From: Legionella impletisoli
GTDB taxonomy: Bacteria > Pseudomonadota > Gammaproteobacteria > Legionellales > Legionellaceae
DNA length: 64,000 nucleotides
Assembly (NCBI RefSeq): GCF_900639875.1
Contig: NZ_CAAAIA010000001.1
Coordinates: forward strand, 310,001-374,000
Reading direction: 5' to 3'
The position numbers were made by a program, and so were the translations under genes. Numbering within the stretch: position 1 is the stretch's first letter; every line of letters starts with the position of its first letter. Below the pieces are notes generated by a model. It was not told the DNA's origin, ran no database searches, and saw only the letters and a list, made by a program, of their open reading frames with translations. Shown here piece by piece: positions 8,352-17,744 of the stretch.

Positions 8352-8777
8352 TTAAACAATGGTCCAGACTATAGCACCCGGCTTAGAAGACCAATAACTT
8401 CCCTCATAGGGAAGATATCTAGCATGAAGATTATTCGCCGTGTTCACATCTCCAGTAATACCCCCTGCTGCTAAAAAGCAAAGATTTTGTTTAGAGGTCA
8501 GTGAAATCGATTTATTTTTGCAATTATAAATCAACTGAATTGCTGGGCCTGAAAAATAGCCTTGCTGCATTTGAAAACTTGATGACATCTCGCCATTGTA
8601 AATGAGTTTTGGAACTTGACCCGAGACCAAAGACCCGCTCATCACATTAGCCGCTTGGAGCTTACAAACTCCACCAGTGTAATTTTGAATAGAGATATGC
8701 AAATAGCCACATGCACTTTCAGCCAAAACTACGGAGGGAATCGAACTTAAAATCACAGGCAGTATTAATTTTTTCAT
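8352..8777 (-). CDS. Small secreted cysteine protein, hypothetical
   Basis: The protein has 141 residues. A clear signal peptide (MKKLILPVILSSIPSVVLA, cut before ESACGY) is followed by a mature part with four cysteines, likely forming two disulfides in the periplasm or outside the cell. The mature part is rich in Ser, Gly, Asn and Tyr and looks beta-structured (HISIQNYTGG, IQLIYNCKN, GAIVWTIV). No enzyme motif is seen. It is convergent with the HAD gene across the repeat array. It resembles small secreted Legionella proteins of unknown role. Confidence 0.75.
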   Translation of the reverse strand: MKKLILPVILSSIPSVVLAESACGYLHISIQNYTGGVCKLQAANVMSGSLVSGQVPKLIYNGEMSSSFQMQQGYFSGPAIQLIYNCKNKSISLTSKQNLCFLAAGGITGDVNTANNLHARYLPYEGSYWSSKPGAIVWTIV

Positions 8778-9023
8778 GGTACCCCCCTTTACAGATTTGA
8801 AAAATTTCTTCTATTAAATTTCAACATAGTTATCACACTAAGTCTAGGTCTATACTCCAGCAAGGTAATCGCATCGAATAGCATTAAATAAAACAAAAAT
8901 GTCTATGCTCCGCGCGCTTTATGTGAGGAATTCAGTAAACCGTTGTTGGATGATATGAAAAAACCTGCTTTCTATCTTGCAACACATAATAACAGCCGCA
9001 TAGCGCATTCGATCCGAATAATC

Positions 9024-9923
9024 TCAGGCTGCTGGCTTTTGTGCTAATAAATGCCCAAAAATCCCTTGTATAGGCCTACCAAATTCATCAAGACGATGCA
9101 AGCGACCAACCGTTTCTTTATATTCTAAAATAGCCCAGCCTTGATCTTGATAAAAATGGAGCAATTCCTCGCTTTCAGGCATGAATGTAAATGATGAAGG
9201 TAAGGTAAAATTTTCAGACTCAATCGGGAAGACTAAAAAATGCACGCCCTGGGGGCGTGTTGCTTGTTGCAGTTCAGAAAGCAATGAAGGAATGCGTGTG
9301 GATTGAAGAAATTGCAGACTCACAGTGGATATTATCCAATCATAAGTCCTATCATTTAACATCATGGGTTGATTAAGATCATGCAATGAGGTGGTCATGT
9401 TACTTAATTTTTCTTGATGCGCAATATGCATCAACTGACGTAAACTCGATTCGTTGATATCAATACCATGAACGCTATGCCCTTGGAGAGCTAAAAATAA
9501 AGCATTTCGCCCTACCCCACAGCCAATATCCAAAATATCTAAGGGCCCTTGATCCTGTAAATAACTCTGATACACATAAAGTAAATCGCTGTGAACCTCG
9601 TTTAAACGATGTTTTTTACTAAAATAACGGTGTGGTTTACAATAAAATTCAAGATTGCCATAGAATGCTTCACTAATCGGTTGGATTTTATGCCACGCTG
9701 CAGGGGGAATAAATACAGGAGCTTCGATGGGGTTTAAGTAATGGCGCGACAACTCATGTCCTTCACCATCCACAAAAATAAATTCTATCTCCCCGCCCGT
9801 TAGTTGAAATAACCCCCACGTACCTTCGTTTGTGCTGTGCTTATCTAAAAAAAATAAGTTATCTTGATCGTGTGCAATATCAGTCTGATTATAACAAATC
9901 AAATCCTTATGATATTTAAACAT
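9024..9923 (-). CDS. tehB: TehB-type SAM-dependent methyltransferase with N-terminal cupin-like domain
   Basis: This 299-residue two-domain protein has a DUF1971/cupin-like N-terminal domain (about 10-95, with FFLDKHSTNEGTWGLFQL and PVFIPPAAWHKIQP) and a C-terminal class I methyltransferase (about 105-295). The SAM-binding loop is LDIGCGVGRNALFLALQGH, then an acidic strand end GIDIN. The same two-domain form occurs in Haemophilus TehB, whereas E. coli TehB is the shorter single domain. The family methylates tellurite and related oxyanions in the cytosol, giving resistance. It is followed by ubiC-ubiA further upstream on the same strand, with a 14-bp gap to ubiA, so it may be read with them. 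Confidence 0.88.
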   Translation of the reverse strand: MFKYHKDLICYNQTDIAHDQDNLFFLDKHSTNEGTWGLFQLTGGEIEFIFVDGEGHELSRHYLNPIEAPVFIPPAAWHKIQPISEAFYGNLEFYCKPHRYFSKKHRLNEVHSDLLYVYQSYLQDQGPLDILDIGCGVGRNALFLALQGHSVHGIDINESSLRQLMHIAHQEKLSNMTTSLHDLNQPMMLNDRTYDWIISTVSLQFLQSTRIPSLLSELQQATRPQGVHFLVFPIESENFTLPSSFTFMPESEELLHFYQDQGWAILEYKETVGRLHRLDEFGRPIQGIFGHLLAQKPAA

Positions 9924-9937
9924 CCTTTATCACTCCT

Positions 9938-10780
9938 TTAATAAGCCATAATCAAGCCAACCCACATAACTACACCATACCAGACATTCATTAAAAACGC
10001 TTGAAAGCAAGCCATTTCATTACGCGTATTCACTAAATATTGAAGATAAGTCAAAACTCCTATTCCTATAAACCAAGCAATATAAAAAGGTGAAGATAAA
10101 TTGGCCTTTATTGCTAAATAAAGCCATAACATATGAAAAAAACTTTGTAATACAAAAATGATAAACCTATCATAATGAGCAAATAAAATAGCGGTGGAGC
10201 GCACGCCAATTTGTAAATCATCCGCGCGATCCACCATAGCGTACATGGTGTCATAGGAAATAATCCAGATCGTATTTAACACCATTAAAATCATCATTTG
10301 AGTGCTCATGACTGCTCCTGAGGCACAATAAACCATTGGGATTGCCATTGAAAAAGCGATGCCTAGAACTAGCTGAGGAGCTTGTATAATGCGTTTGCAA
10401 AAGGGATATAGAATAGTAATACCTAACGCCATTAACGCGTAAAAAAAGCAGTGATAAGGTAATTGCAAGAGAATCAAGAGCGCTACTGAAAGTAACGCAA
10501 TGAGTATGATAAATGCTTCCTTAAGTGAAATTTCACCATGAGTTAACGGGCGAAGCTTGGTGCGTTTAACGTATTTATCAATATCTCTATCGGCAATGTC
10601 ATTGATCACACAACCTGCGGCACGCATGATAATCGTGCCGAATAAGAAAATAAATAAAAGATTAGGTGCGGGTTTACCCTGGTTCGATATCCATAAAGCC
10701 CAGGCAGTAGGAAGCCACAAAAGCAACGTTCCAACCGGCTTATCAAAACGCATTAACCTTAAATAAGCACCTACTTTCAT
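9938..10780 (-). CDS. ubiA: 4-Hydroxybenzoate polyprenyltransferase UbiA
   Basis: This integral membrane prenyltransferase attaches the polyprenyl tail to 4-hydroxybenzoate in ubiquinone synthesis. The two Asp-rich Mg-pyrophosphate motifs are present: NDIADRDID and YDTMYAMVDRADD. About nine membrane segments follow the usual UbiA pattern. The ATG at 10780 is chosen over the GTG at 10789 because it overlaps the ubiC stop as ATGA, a coupled arrangement, and begins MKVGAYLRLMRFDKP as usual for the family (280 residues). Confidence 0.93.
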   Translation of the reverse strand: MKVGAYLRLMRFDKPVGTLLLWLPTAWALWISNQGKPAPNLLFIFLFGTIIMRAAGCVINDIADRDIDKYVKRTKLRPLTHGEISLKEAFIILIALLSVALLILLQLPYHCFFYALMALGITILYPFCKRIIQAPQLVLGIAFSMAIPMVYCASGAVMSTQMMILMVLNTIWIISYDTMYAMVDRADDLQIGVRSTAILFAHYDRFIIFVLQSFFHMLWLYLAIKANLSSPFYIAWFIGIGVLTYLQYLVNTRNEMACFQAFLMNVWYGVVMWVGLIMAY

Positions 10781-11316
10781 ACCGCACACTCTAGAAGATC
10801 AGGAAGTAAGAGCTCGAGCAAATAAAAAGAATCAACCGCATGAATTTTATATTCTGCCAACCTCGCCCAAAGGACAAGCTGATGTTGGTGCATGAAGTCT
10901 TCAAGCCAGTAATATTCTATGGTCTCAGAGGTAATTGGATAACGGATAAAAGATACACGCTCTACTGAAGAGTTATTAAAAATTAAGTTGGTAAGTGGTT
11001 CTTTATTTAAACGATTAAAAAAACACGCATTATTTTTATAGCTTTTCTCTGGCACAATAGTTCGCGCATACCAGCAGGTATATTGATGGGAATGCATTAA
11101 AATTTCACGATGCATGACCCATTTATCCTGAATATGTAACACCTGTTTATCCCACCAGTTAGGAAGGCACCATTCTTGTCGCAATAGCTGAAGACAGGCA
11201 TCGCCCGTTTGTGTTTTAAGTTGTTCAGTTAAGGAGTCGGTGCTATTTATCCAACAAGTTAAACCGCTTGGTGGTTCACTGTTCACCTTAAGCAGTGAGT
11301 CTGGATTTGGTGGCAT
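10777..11316 (-). CDS. ubiC: Chorismate lyase UbiC
   Basis: This 179-residue enzyme converts chorismate to 4-hydroxybenzoate plus pyruvate, the first committed step of ubiquinone synthesis. Family traits seen are an N-terminal region with LLRQEWCLPNWWD, a central VMHREILMH segment, ARTIVPEKSY with the conserved Arg, and a C-terminal YYWLEDFMHQHQLVLWARLAEYKI segment including WARLAEY. It is directly upstream of ubiA and overlaps it by 4 bp, which strongly supports the call. Length is near the E. coli protein (about 165). Confidence 0.9.
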   Translation of the reverse strand: MPPNPDSLLKVNSEPPSGLTCWINSTDSLTEQLKTQTGDACLQLLRQEWCLPNWWDKQVLHIQDKWVMHREILMHSHQYTCWYARTIVPEKSYKNNACFFNRLNKEPLTNLIFNNSSVERVSFIRYPITSETIEYYWLEDFMHQHQLVLWARLAEYKIHAVDSFYLLELLLPDLLECAV

Positions 11317-11445
11317 AGTAGAATACTAGACAAAAATGATAGCGCTATCTTACCTTTCCTCTACTATTTTTTCCACTTTCGAAGTTTAGATATCAGGGCT
11401 GCCTCCAGGGAAAACGCATACTTTGCTTTTTTATAATCCAAGTTA

Positions 11446-11533
11446 TGTCATCCCCGAGCAGTCGGGGATCCATCTGGAAAACAAAGTGATGTACCAGGTT
11501 GAGAAATGGATTCCTGCCTGCGCAGGAATGACA
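11446..11533. repeat. MITE-like palindromic intergenic repeat (two hairpins)
   Basis: The element is bounded by TGTCAT and ATGACA. Inside are CCCCGA-GCAG-TCGGGG (11452-11467) and ATTCCTGC-CTGC-GCAGGAAT (11510-11529). This build (TGTCATCCCCG, then GGATTCCTGC, then AGGAATGACA) matches a type of short palindromic repeat common in intergenic DNA of Legionellales and other intracellular bacteria. No coding frame is present. It sits in the 350-bp gap between ubiC and the pseudopilin gene. Confidence 0.75.
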
Positions 11534-11591
11534 CAATTCGCAGGATGAACTGACTTCAAATTTAGTTCAAAATGGTATGATCTTGCCCTGG

Positions 11592-11625
11592 GGCTGCCTC
11601 ATTAAAGTAGTTTAATGAAGCGGCC
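11592..11625 (-). terminator. Strong hairpin 3' of the fimT-like gene
   Basis: GGCTGCCTCATTAAA (11592-11606) pairs with TTTAATGAAGCGGCC (11611-11625) over 15 positions with one wobble and one mismatch and a GTAG loop. It lies about 40 bases past the stop of the minus-strand pseudopilin gene, so it may end that transcript, although no T-run follows. The rest of 11317-11666 holds the MITE-like element and a short direct repeat GGGCTGCCTC (near 11397 and 11591). I see no gene there. Confidence 0.45.
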
Positions 11626-11666
11626 TGATTTAGATATTCGCCAACAATGAGCTAGTGTATGTCTTT

Positions 11667-12188
11667 TTAATTGCACGCAGCAACTGCGATACTGACTCGC
11701 CCACTAGAAGAAACACTAACGATTCGCGCATTATTCCCAGTACATCCCGTCGTCTTTAATGAAAAACTTGTTGCACCTGAGGTTACAAAGCCGCTGCTAT
11801 CATAACTAACAATGCTACTTGAAGAAGTAATTTGTGCATCATCAGCAAATTCTTGAGAAACTTTGATTAAATCACTGCTAGAATCAATTGTGTTATCTTT
11901 ATCAGCATCCAGAAACACAATCCAACCATTAGCCCATTGTGAATTTGTACCACAAGCGTTAAATGCTGCATTAGCAGTTGGGCAAACTGCAACAGTAATC
12001 CCTCTTTTGATGGCTTCCATTCGGGCAGTTTGTAAGCTGGCTGATAATTTATTCGTAGCGCTTACTACTTTATTATTCTGAATAACTGCTTTATACCCAG
12101 GAACAACCAATGTTGTGAAAATGGCTGCGATGGCCAAAACGGTCATAAACTCAACCAGTGTGAATCCGGCCATTAACTTTTCTCGCAT
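11667..12188 (-). CDS. Type IV pseudopilin, FimT/GspH family
   Basis: This 173-residue pseudopilin has a prepilin leader ending in Gly before FTLVEFMTVLAIAAIFTTLVV, the methylated Phe and the conserved Glu5 included. The rest is a globular GspH/FimT domain (about 45-170) with VCPTANAAFNACGTN, WANGWIVFLDADKDN and a C-terminal Cys pair. Such minor pilins prime type IV pili, and FimT homologues in Legionella bind DNA during natural uptake. It is a few hundred bp downstream of a second pseudopilin gene on the same strand. The start at 12188 gives the short leader MREKLMAG. Confidence 0.88.
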   Translation of the reverse strand: MREKLMAGFTLVEFMTVLAIAAIFTTLVVPGYKAVIQNNKVVSATNKLSASLQTARMEAIKRGITVAVCPTANAAFNACGTNSQWANGWIVFLDADKDNTIDSSSDLIKVSQEFADDAQITSSSSIVSYDSSGFVTSGATSFSLKTTGCTGNNARIVSVSSSGRVSIAVAACN

Positions 12189-12329
12189 ATCATACTTCCA
12201 AAAACAATGACCATATATACCAATTATAGAACACTATGGCCTTGCATAGACCATTCCAGTAGGTTCTTTATTAACAAGACAGATTAGGGAGCTGCCAGTG
12301 GCAAGTAGGCGGGTGCGCAAGGGTCAAAT

Positions 12330-12818
12330 TTAGATATGTTTCCCCTGAAGAATAGCATCAACTTTTATTCTCGCAATGCGATTTAAAATAAGCTTATAGG
12401 TTTGTGTGCCATTACTGACTTCAAAGTAACCATTGGCTACCTGATCATTAACGGTAGGAGAAAACGTAAGATACTCATTTGATTGAAACCCATGCCAATT
12501 CACGGTAATCCGTGGGGAATTCCAGCGCCATTCATGCAAAGACGCTGCCTTGGTTTCGTCTATTCGGCCGCTTTCGATAAGTTTAACTCCCTCGGACCAA
12601 TTCTGATGATTAACCGGCACTAGTCGTAATGCCTTACCCTCTGTGAGCGCCTTAAATCGTGCGTAATGAATGATTCTTTTGACGTCATCGATTCGTATTT
12701 GAAGATTATTTTTTTTAAATGTACCTTCAAAAGAGGGTATTGCAGCAAATAAAATCGCGGCAAACACTCCGAGTGCAACTAATAGCTCAATGAGGCTATA
12801 ACCACGATGACTTAACAT
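12330..12818 (-). CDS. Type IV pseudopilin, GspH/FimT-like
   Basis: This 162-residue protein has the leader MLSHRG cleaved before YSLIELLVALGVFAAILFAAIPSF. It therefore has Tyr instead of Phe at position +1 but keeps Glu5. The globular part is GspH-like, with IIHYARFKALTEGKALRLVPV matching the SARSEAIKRG-type helix of the family, and a basic end. It begins 7 bp inside the uracil-DNA glycosylase gene, suggesting translation coupling. Its role could be in type II secretion or type IV pili; sequence alone does not separate these. Confidence 0.82.
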   Translation of the reverse strand: MLSHRGYSLIELLVALGVFAAILFAAIPSFEGTFKKNNLQIRIDDVKRIIHYARFKALTEGKALRLVPVNHQNWSEGVKLIESGRIDETKAASLHEWRWNSPRITVNWHGFQSNEYLTFSPTVNDQVANGYFEVSNGTQTYKLILNRIARIKVDAILQGKHI

Positions 12819-13447
12819 GCAAACTTTTTTAATAATTGTTTAACGCTTAACAAATCAAGATAAGCTTTCTTTTTATCAAGAGGATTTCGAAGAAGATAAG
12901 CCGGATGAAAACTAATGAAAACCGATATACCACCATATTCGTGAACCTGTTGACGCATTTTATTTAGGGGAAGTTTCGTATTCGTTAAAAATTGACCGGC
13001 AAATTTACCTACCCCAAGAATGACGCATGGATTAACTAATGCGATTTGCTCCTTAAGATAAGACTCACAGGCTGAAATTTCATCAACAGAGGGGTCACGG
13101 TTACTTGGTGGTCGACATTTTAAAACATTCGCAATGTAAACTTCTTCCGGTGACAATCCAACACTTTGCAACATTTTGTTTAACAGCATCCCCGCTTTAC
13201 CAACAAATGGTTGTCCTTGCTTGTCCTCATGATAGCCTGGAGCTTCACCCACGATCATAAGTTTGGCCTCTAAATTGCCACGTGCAAATACGGCATGAGT
13301 TCGCGTTTTATGAAGTTCACATTTCACGCAGGAGTGAACTATTTTTTCAAGCTGGCGAAGTGCCTGTCCGTGATTGGCCTTTTCACGTAAAGTCCAGGGT
13401 TCAATGCCTAATTGGTGTAAATAGTAACACTGCAATGCCTTATCCAT
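12812..13447 (-). CDS. Uracil-DNA glycosylase, family 4-like (Fe-S)
   Basis: This 211-residue base-excision repair enzyme removes uracil from DNA. It has CVKCELHKTR with the first cluster cysteines, motif VGEAPGYHEDKQGQPFVGKAG (catalytic region), YIANVLKCRPPSNRDP with a further Cys, and the FISFHPAYLLRNP leucine-loop motif with its His. These match the thermostable UDG-like family 4 proteins often annotated in Legionella. It overlaps the pseudopilin by 7 bp and abuts pyrF by 1 bp, so the three are likely one transcript. Confidence 0.9.
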   Translation of the reverse strand: MDKALQCYYLHQLGIEPWTLREKANHGQALRQLEKIVHSCVKCELHKTRTHAVFARGNLEAKLMIVGEAPGYHEDKQGQPFVGKAGMLLNKMLQSVGLSPEEVYIANVLKCRPPSNRDPSVDEISACESYLKEQIALVNPCVILGVGKFAGQFLTNTKLPLNKMRQQVHEYGGISVFISFHPAYLLRNPLDKKKAYLDLLSVKQLLKKFAC

Positions 13448-14142
13448 TACGAGCCTTGCATTGAAATAATTTGATTGATAACTAAATTGGGGTTTTCTGC
13501 TTTCGTTATGGGTCGGCCAACAACTAAAAAGTCACTACCAGCTTGTACTGCCGCTTCAGGAGTCACAATGCGTGTTTGATCGTCTTGGCCACTGGAGGGC
13601 AATCGAATTCCTGGAGTAATCGTCAGAAAGTCTAAACCACAAGCCTCCTTAACAGCTTTTACTTCATGAGCAGATGAGACAACCCCATCTAATTCTGCCG
13701 ATTTAGCTAACTTCGCCAATTTTACAACGTGTTGTTGTAGCGAGGTTACAATCCCAATATCCTTAAGTTCTGGCTCACTCATGCTGGTCAAAACAGTGAC
13801 GGCTATCAAGATAGGACGTTCGGAGCCATATTCATCAAGCGCTCGTTTAGCTGCATGCATCATCTTAAAACCACCTGCGGCATGAACGTTTAGCATCCAA
13901 ACACCAAGATCTGCTGAGGCTTTACAGGCTGCAGCGACTGTATTTGGAATATCATGGAATTTTAAATCCAGAAAAACTTTAAACCCTTTCGCTATAATTT
14001 TTTTAACAAATCTTGGACCATAATAGGTATAAAGTTCACTCCCAATTTTTAAAGCAGTGAGAGCGGGATCTAACTGCTCCACAAAAGATAAAGCATTGAT
14101 ATCACTGTTATAATCCAGTGCGATGATGAGTTTTGGAGTCAT
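13447..14142 (-). CDS. pyrF: Orotidine-5'-phosphate decarboxylase
   Basis: This TIM-barrel enzyme decarboxylates OMP to UMP in pyrimidine synthesis. The start is set at 14142 (MTPKLIIALDYNS, 231 residues, typical length) rather than an upstream Met that would add 41 unrelated residues and overlap lapB. A GGAA lies upstream of this start. The catalytic DLKFHDIPNTV motif (Asp-Lys-x-x-Asp) is intact, as is TPGIRLP and GSDFLVVGRPIT phosphate-binding. It follows lapB on the same strand, as in many gammaproteobacteria. Confidence 0.95.
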   Translation of the reverse strand: MTPKLIIALDYNSDINALSFVEQLDPALTALKIGSELYTYYGPRFVKKIIAKGFKVFLDLKFHDIPNTVAAACKASADLGVWMLNVHAAGGFKMMHAAKRALDEYGSERPILIAVTVLTSMSEPELKDIGIVTSLQQHVVKLAKLAKSAELDGVVSSAHEVKAVKEACGLDFLTITPGIRLPSSGQDDQTRIVTPEAAVQAGSDFLVVGRPITKAENPNLVINQIISMQGS

Positions 14143-14198
14143 TTTGTTTCCAGAGTTTGTTTCTTGAAGGGATAAAGCATAAGAGTAAATATTTAAGT

Positions 14199-15368
14199 TT
14201 AATCTCCTTCTAAACCATGAATGGGTTTCATTCTGCCCCACTGTTTGCAACTTGGACATTGCCAATGCAAGAGTTTACCTCCATATCCACATTGGCCACA
14301 GCGGTAGATGGGTTTATTATCCAAAAATTTGCTGGTGATATCATATAGCATCTGCAATTTTTCACGTACTTTACCGTGTGCTGATTCCAAATGCCAACAA
14401 ATTAGCCGATTTAGTCCGCGTATGGATGGATGTCGACTTAATTGGTTGGATACGAAGTCAATGGCGAAATCTGTATTTTTTTCCTGACGTAAATATTCAC
14501 CTACAACAAAAATCACCGAAGCACGCGGAAATTCCGCTAAGGTTTGCTCTAAGTAATAGACACATTCATTCATGGCATTTAATTCACGATAACAATGCAC
14601 CAGCGGCTCAATGATCTCAGTTAAAAATTCAGGATCTTGTTCGGGCACGCGTTTCAATGCCTTAATGGCTTGTTTGTATCGACCGTTTTTCATTTCAAGA
14701 TTCGCAAGCATTAAACTAGCACGGACCGACTCTTTATCCGTCATGAATGCTTGTTTGATGGCGCTAAAGGCTTTATCGTATGCGCCTTGCTTAAGGCATT
14801 GGGTTGCTATTTCACAGTAGTAATGCGCCGCCTGCGCATGCATGCTATTACCCGTTGAATCTTCGAGCTTTCTTATAATGTCCAGCGCTTTTTCCCAAGC
14901 TTTTTCCTGCTGGTAAATAGCTAATAAGCCATGAAGGCTGCTTGTTTCCCGTGTACCACCAAGCTCAACCACTTCAGTGAAGATCCGTTCAGCTCGGTCA
15001 AATACTCCAGCACTCATGTAATCCTGGCCTAAAGCCATCAACGCTTCTTTACGTTGAAGCAGACTCAATTGAGGTCGTGCAATTAGATTTTGATGGATTC
15101 GTATCGCGCGATCGACTTCGCCTCGTCTTCGAAATAAACTTCCCAGCGCTAAATGCGTTTCAACGGTATCGCTATCCACCTCCAGTAACTTAATGAAGAC
15201 ATCCACGGCTTTATCAGGCTGTTCATTTAATAAATAATTCAACCCAACGACATACTCTCTGGAGAAGTTACTTCCTGAGCCAGCACTTTTATTTGTATAG
15301 TTACGGTTTGCAACCCACCAACCCGACCAAGCCGCGGCAGGCAGTAATAATGGCCACAAATTAATCAT
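14199..15368 (-). CDS. lapB: Lipopolysaccharide assembly protein LapB (YciM)
   Basis: This 389-residue protein has the same length as E. coli LapB when started at the ATG at 15368 (MINLWPLLLPAAAWSGWW, an N-terminal membrane anchor). About nine TPR repeats span roughly residues 60-340. A C-terminal rubredoxin-type metal-binding domain carries two CxxC pairs (CGQCGY, CPSCKQWG). The family couples LPS synthesis to transport and promotes FtsH-dependent turnover of LpxC. It lies in the order lapA-lapB-pyrF, as in E. coli. Confidence 0.95.
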   Translation of the reverse strand: MINLWPLLLPAAAWSGWWVANRNYTNKSAGSGSNFSREYVVGLNYLLNEQPDKAVDVFIKLLEVDSDTVETHLALGSLFRRRGEVDRAIRIHQNLIARPQLSLLQRKEALMALGQDYMSAGVFDRAERIFTEVVELGGTRETSSLHGLLAIYQQEKAWEKALDIIRKLEDSTGNSMHAQAAHYYCEIATQCLKQGAYDKAFSAIKQAFMTDKESVRASLMLANLEMKNGRYKQAIKALKRVPEQDPEFLTEIIEPLVHCYRELNAMNECVYYLEQTLAEFPRASVIFVVGEYLRQEKNTDFAIDFVSNQLSRHPSIRGLNRLICWHLESAHGKVREKLQMLYDITSKFLDNKPIYRCGQCGYGGKLLHWQCPSCKQWGRMKPIHGLEGD

Positions 15369-15504
15369 CAATGATCTCCCGTGAAACATTTACCGTAATT
15401 CGGCAATTCCCGCCTGTATTGCCTAAAATATTGGATACTGTACTGCTCTCATCTAAACACTTGAATAAATCAGAATTTAATAATCGAGCCGTTAGTTGAT
15501 CCAA

Positions 15505-15795
15505 TCAGTGCTGATCTTTCAGCGGAATAGCACGCAAATTTTTAATTTCCTTTTCAGTCAATTTAAGTTGGCTTTTTAGTTTATGATGTTCTAATTTTAA
15601 TCGCCAATATTTAGATAATAATAAAAGAGCCCCGATCACAACACCCAGTCCGAGAGTCAATGTAATTAAAACGGATATGGGCATTTGAAAGGTAGTGAAA
15701 TAAAAATTTATAAGGACAGGCTTCGCATTTAATACAGCAAAGCTTACACCAAATAGAATTATTATCAGATAAACGATAATCATTAATATCCGCAT
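15505..15795 (-). CDS. lapA: Lipopolysaccharide assembly protein LapA (DUF1049)
   Basis: This protein has two membrane helices (about 1-20 and 38-60) and a basic coiled-coil tail LKLEHHKLKSQLKLTEKEIKNL. The start at 15795 (MRILMIIVYLIIILFG, 96 residues) has AAGGA seven bases upstream; a Met 11 codons earlier is possible. FYFTTFQMPISVLITLTLGLGVVIGALL matches the YciS/LapA core. It partners LapB in LPS control and sits between rpsA and lapB, the usual neighbourhood, though ihfB is not between them here. Confidence 0.9.
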   Translation of the reverse strand: MRILMIIVYLIIILFGVSFAVLNAKPVLINFYFTTFQMPISVLITLTLGLGVVIGALLLLSKYWRLKLEHHKLKSQLKLTEKEIKNLRAIPLKDQH

Positions 15796-15945
15796 TAAAT
15801 AATCCTTATTCTTATTAAGGAATTCCAATAGGCTAAATTGTGCTAAGCATATCGCGCTTAGTCACAAATTACGAGCTTTTTAAAAAACTACATTTTGGGT
15901 ATAAAGGCTTAGGGCCTGTTTGATTATTTATGAAGACGAAAAATA

Positions 15946-15977
15946 TAAAAAAAGCGTAGTAAACTACGCTTTTTTTA
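15946..15977 (-). terminator. Intrinsic terminator of rpsA
   Basis: AAAAAAAGCGTAG-TAAA-CTACGCTTTTTTT gives a perfect GC-containing stem with a TAAA loop and T-runs on both strands. It lies 11 bases beyond the rpsA stop on the minus strand. It is symmetrical, so it could work in both directions. Confidence 0.9.
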
Positions 15978-15988
15978 TGAGAAGAGGA

Positions 15989-17665
15989 TTATTCATCCTC
16001 TTTCGTTGCCATTTTTTCTTTCAACAAGTCGCCCAATGTCGCTGTTGCTTCACCCGTACGAGAATACTTCTTGATGGCTTCAGCATGATCTTGCGCGTCT
16101 TTAGCTTTCACTGAAAGTTTAATATTACGGTTTTTGCGATCAATATTTACAATTTTCGCTTCAACTTCGTCGCCTTCTTTAATGATGGCGGTGGCATCGG
16201 TTACTTTTTCTTCCGATAAGTCGCTGGCACTAATGGTTCCAAAAACATCATTAGCCAATTCAACCACTACGGATTTTGGATCAACAGCCGTAACTTTTCC
16301 TGATACAACAGAGCCTTTACCATGCTCTTCAATATAGGTTGTAAAGGTATCGCTTTCTAACTGCTTCAAACCGAGTGAGATACGCTCGCGATCCGCATCA
16401 ATTGCTAAGATAACGGCTTCTAACTCCTGGCCTTTCTTATATTGTTTTACTGCTTCTTCGCCAGGAACATCCCAAGAGATATCTGACAAATGTACCAATC
16501 CATCAATATCCCCTTCTAAACCTATAAAGATACCAAAATCAGTGATTGAGCGAATTTTGCCGGTAACTTTTTCACCTTTGCTATGAGCTTTGGAGAATTC
16601 TTGCCAAGGGTTACCCACGCATTGCTTCATACCTAAAGAAATACGACGGCGTTCTTCGTCAATTTCAAGGACCATGACTTCAACTTCATCACCTACTGAA
16701 ACAACCTTGCTGGGGTGAACGTTCTTATTAGTCCAATCCATTTCAGACATATGAACTAATCCTTCAACACCCTCTTCGATTTCAACAAAGCAGCCGTAAT
16801 CGGTGATATTGGTTACCTTTCCTTCCAATCGTTTGCCGATAGGATAACGTTCAACCAAATCAACCCAAGGATCATTGCCAAGTTGTTTCATACCAAGTGA
16901 AACGCGATTTCTATCGCTATCAAAACTTAGTACTTTAACTTTAACATCTTGTCCGACACTTAATACTTCACTTGGATGTTTAACACGTTTCCAGGAAATA
17001 TCGGTAATATGCAACAAGCCATCAATACCACCTAGATCAATAAATGCACCGTAATCTGTGAGGTTTTTAACAATTCCGTTAAGGACTTGACCTTCATGAA
17101 GCGATTCAAGAAGTGCTTGGCGATCTGCACTGCTTTCCTCTTCAACCACTGCGCGGCGTGAAACTACAATGTTGTTGCGCTTGAGATCCATCTTGATAAC
17201 TTTAAATTCAAGCTCTTTGCCTTCCAGATAAGAAGGATCACGTACAGGTCTGACATCCACTAAAGAGCCAGGTAAGAAAGCACGAATTGAGCCGATTTCA
17301 ACCGTAAAGCCACCTTTGACTTTACCAGAAATCAATCCAGTAACGGTCTCATTATTTTCATGAGACTTAGATAATTTACGCCATGCTTCTTGGCGCTTCG
17401 CCTTTTCGCGAGATAACACGGTTTCCCCGTGCCCATCTTCCACCGAATCTAGGGCCACTTCAACGGTATCGCCTACGTTAATTTCCAAGTCACCATTTTT
17501 ATCTTGGAATTCTTCAATGGCAACGATACCTTCAGATTTTAAACCCGCATTTAACGTGACGTAATCCTCATCAATATCGATGACTTTTGCGTTAATAATG
17601 GCACCGGGATAAAACTGGGCTCCTGCAATGCTCTTCTCAAATAACTCTTTAAAACTTTCAGACAT
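15989..17665 (-). CDS. rpsA: 30S ribosomal protein S1
   Basis: Six S1/OB-fold RNA-binding domains in series make up this 558-residue protein (E. coli S1 has 557). Repeats such as [37 protein letters not shown] and [19 protein letters not shown] mark the later domains. The two N-terminal domains bind the ribosome. The start at 17665 ([12 protein letters not shown]) matches other S1 proteins and has AAAGAG upstream. S1 recruits mRNA to the 30S subunit and in E. coli represses its own synthesis. It is downstream of cmk and ends at a strong terminator. Confidence 0.97.
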   Translation of the reverse strand: MSESFKELFEKSIAGAQFYPGAIINAKVIDIDEDYVTLNAGLKSEGIVAIEEFQDKNGDLEINVGDTVEVALDSVEDGHGETVLSREKAKRQEAWRKLSKSHENNETVTGLISGKVKGGFTVEIGSIRAFLPGSLVDVRPVRDPSYLEGKELEFKVIKMDLKRNNIVVSRRAVVEEESSADRQALLESLHEGQVLNGIVKNLTDYGAFIDLGGIDGLLHITDISWKRVKHPSEVLSVGQDVKVKVLSFDSDRNRVSLGMKQLGNDPWVDLVERYPIGKRLEGKVTNITDYGCFVEIEEGVEGLVHMSEMDWTNKNVHPSKVVSVGDEVEVMVLEIDEERRRISLGMKQCVGNPWQEFSKAHSKGEKVTGKIRSITDFGIFIGLEGDIDGLVHLSDISWDVPGEEAVKQYKKGQELEAVILAIDADRERISLGLKQLESDTFTTYIEEHGKGSVVSGKVTAVDPKSVVVELANDVFGTISASDLSEEKVTDATAIIKEGDEVEAKIVNIDRKNRNIKLSVKAKDAQDHAEAIKKYSRTGEATATLGDLLKEKMATKEDE

Positions 17666-17723
17666 GTTAATAAACTCTTTAGTAAACAAATGGAATCAGA
17701 GATCCTCTCTTTTTCCCCCCAAT

Positions 17724-17744
17724 ACGTACGTTAAAAGCGTACGT
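17724..17744 (-). promoter_or_regulatory. Hairpin in the rpsA leader
   Basis: On the rpsA strand, ACGTACG and CGTACGT arms of 7 bp flank a 7-base loop, about 60 bases before the S1 start. A purine-rich stretch (GGGGGGAAAAAGAGAGG) follows. A structured leader fits autoregulation known for S1 in E. coli, but its role here is inferred. Confidence 0.4.

Noticed and set aside
14143-14265. N-terminal extension of pyrF
   Set aside because: The 41 extra residues are unlike OMP decarboxylase and the frame would overlap lapB; the ATG at 14142 gives the normal protein.
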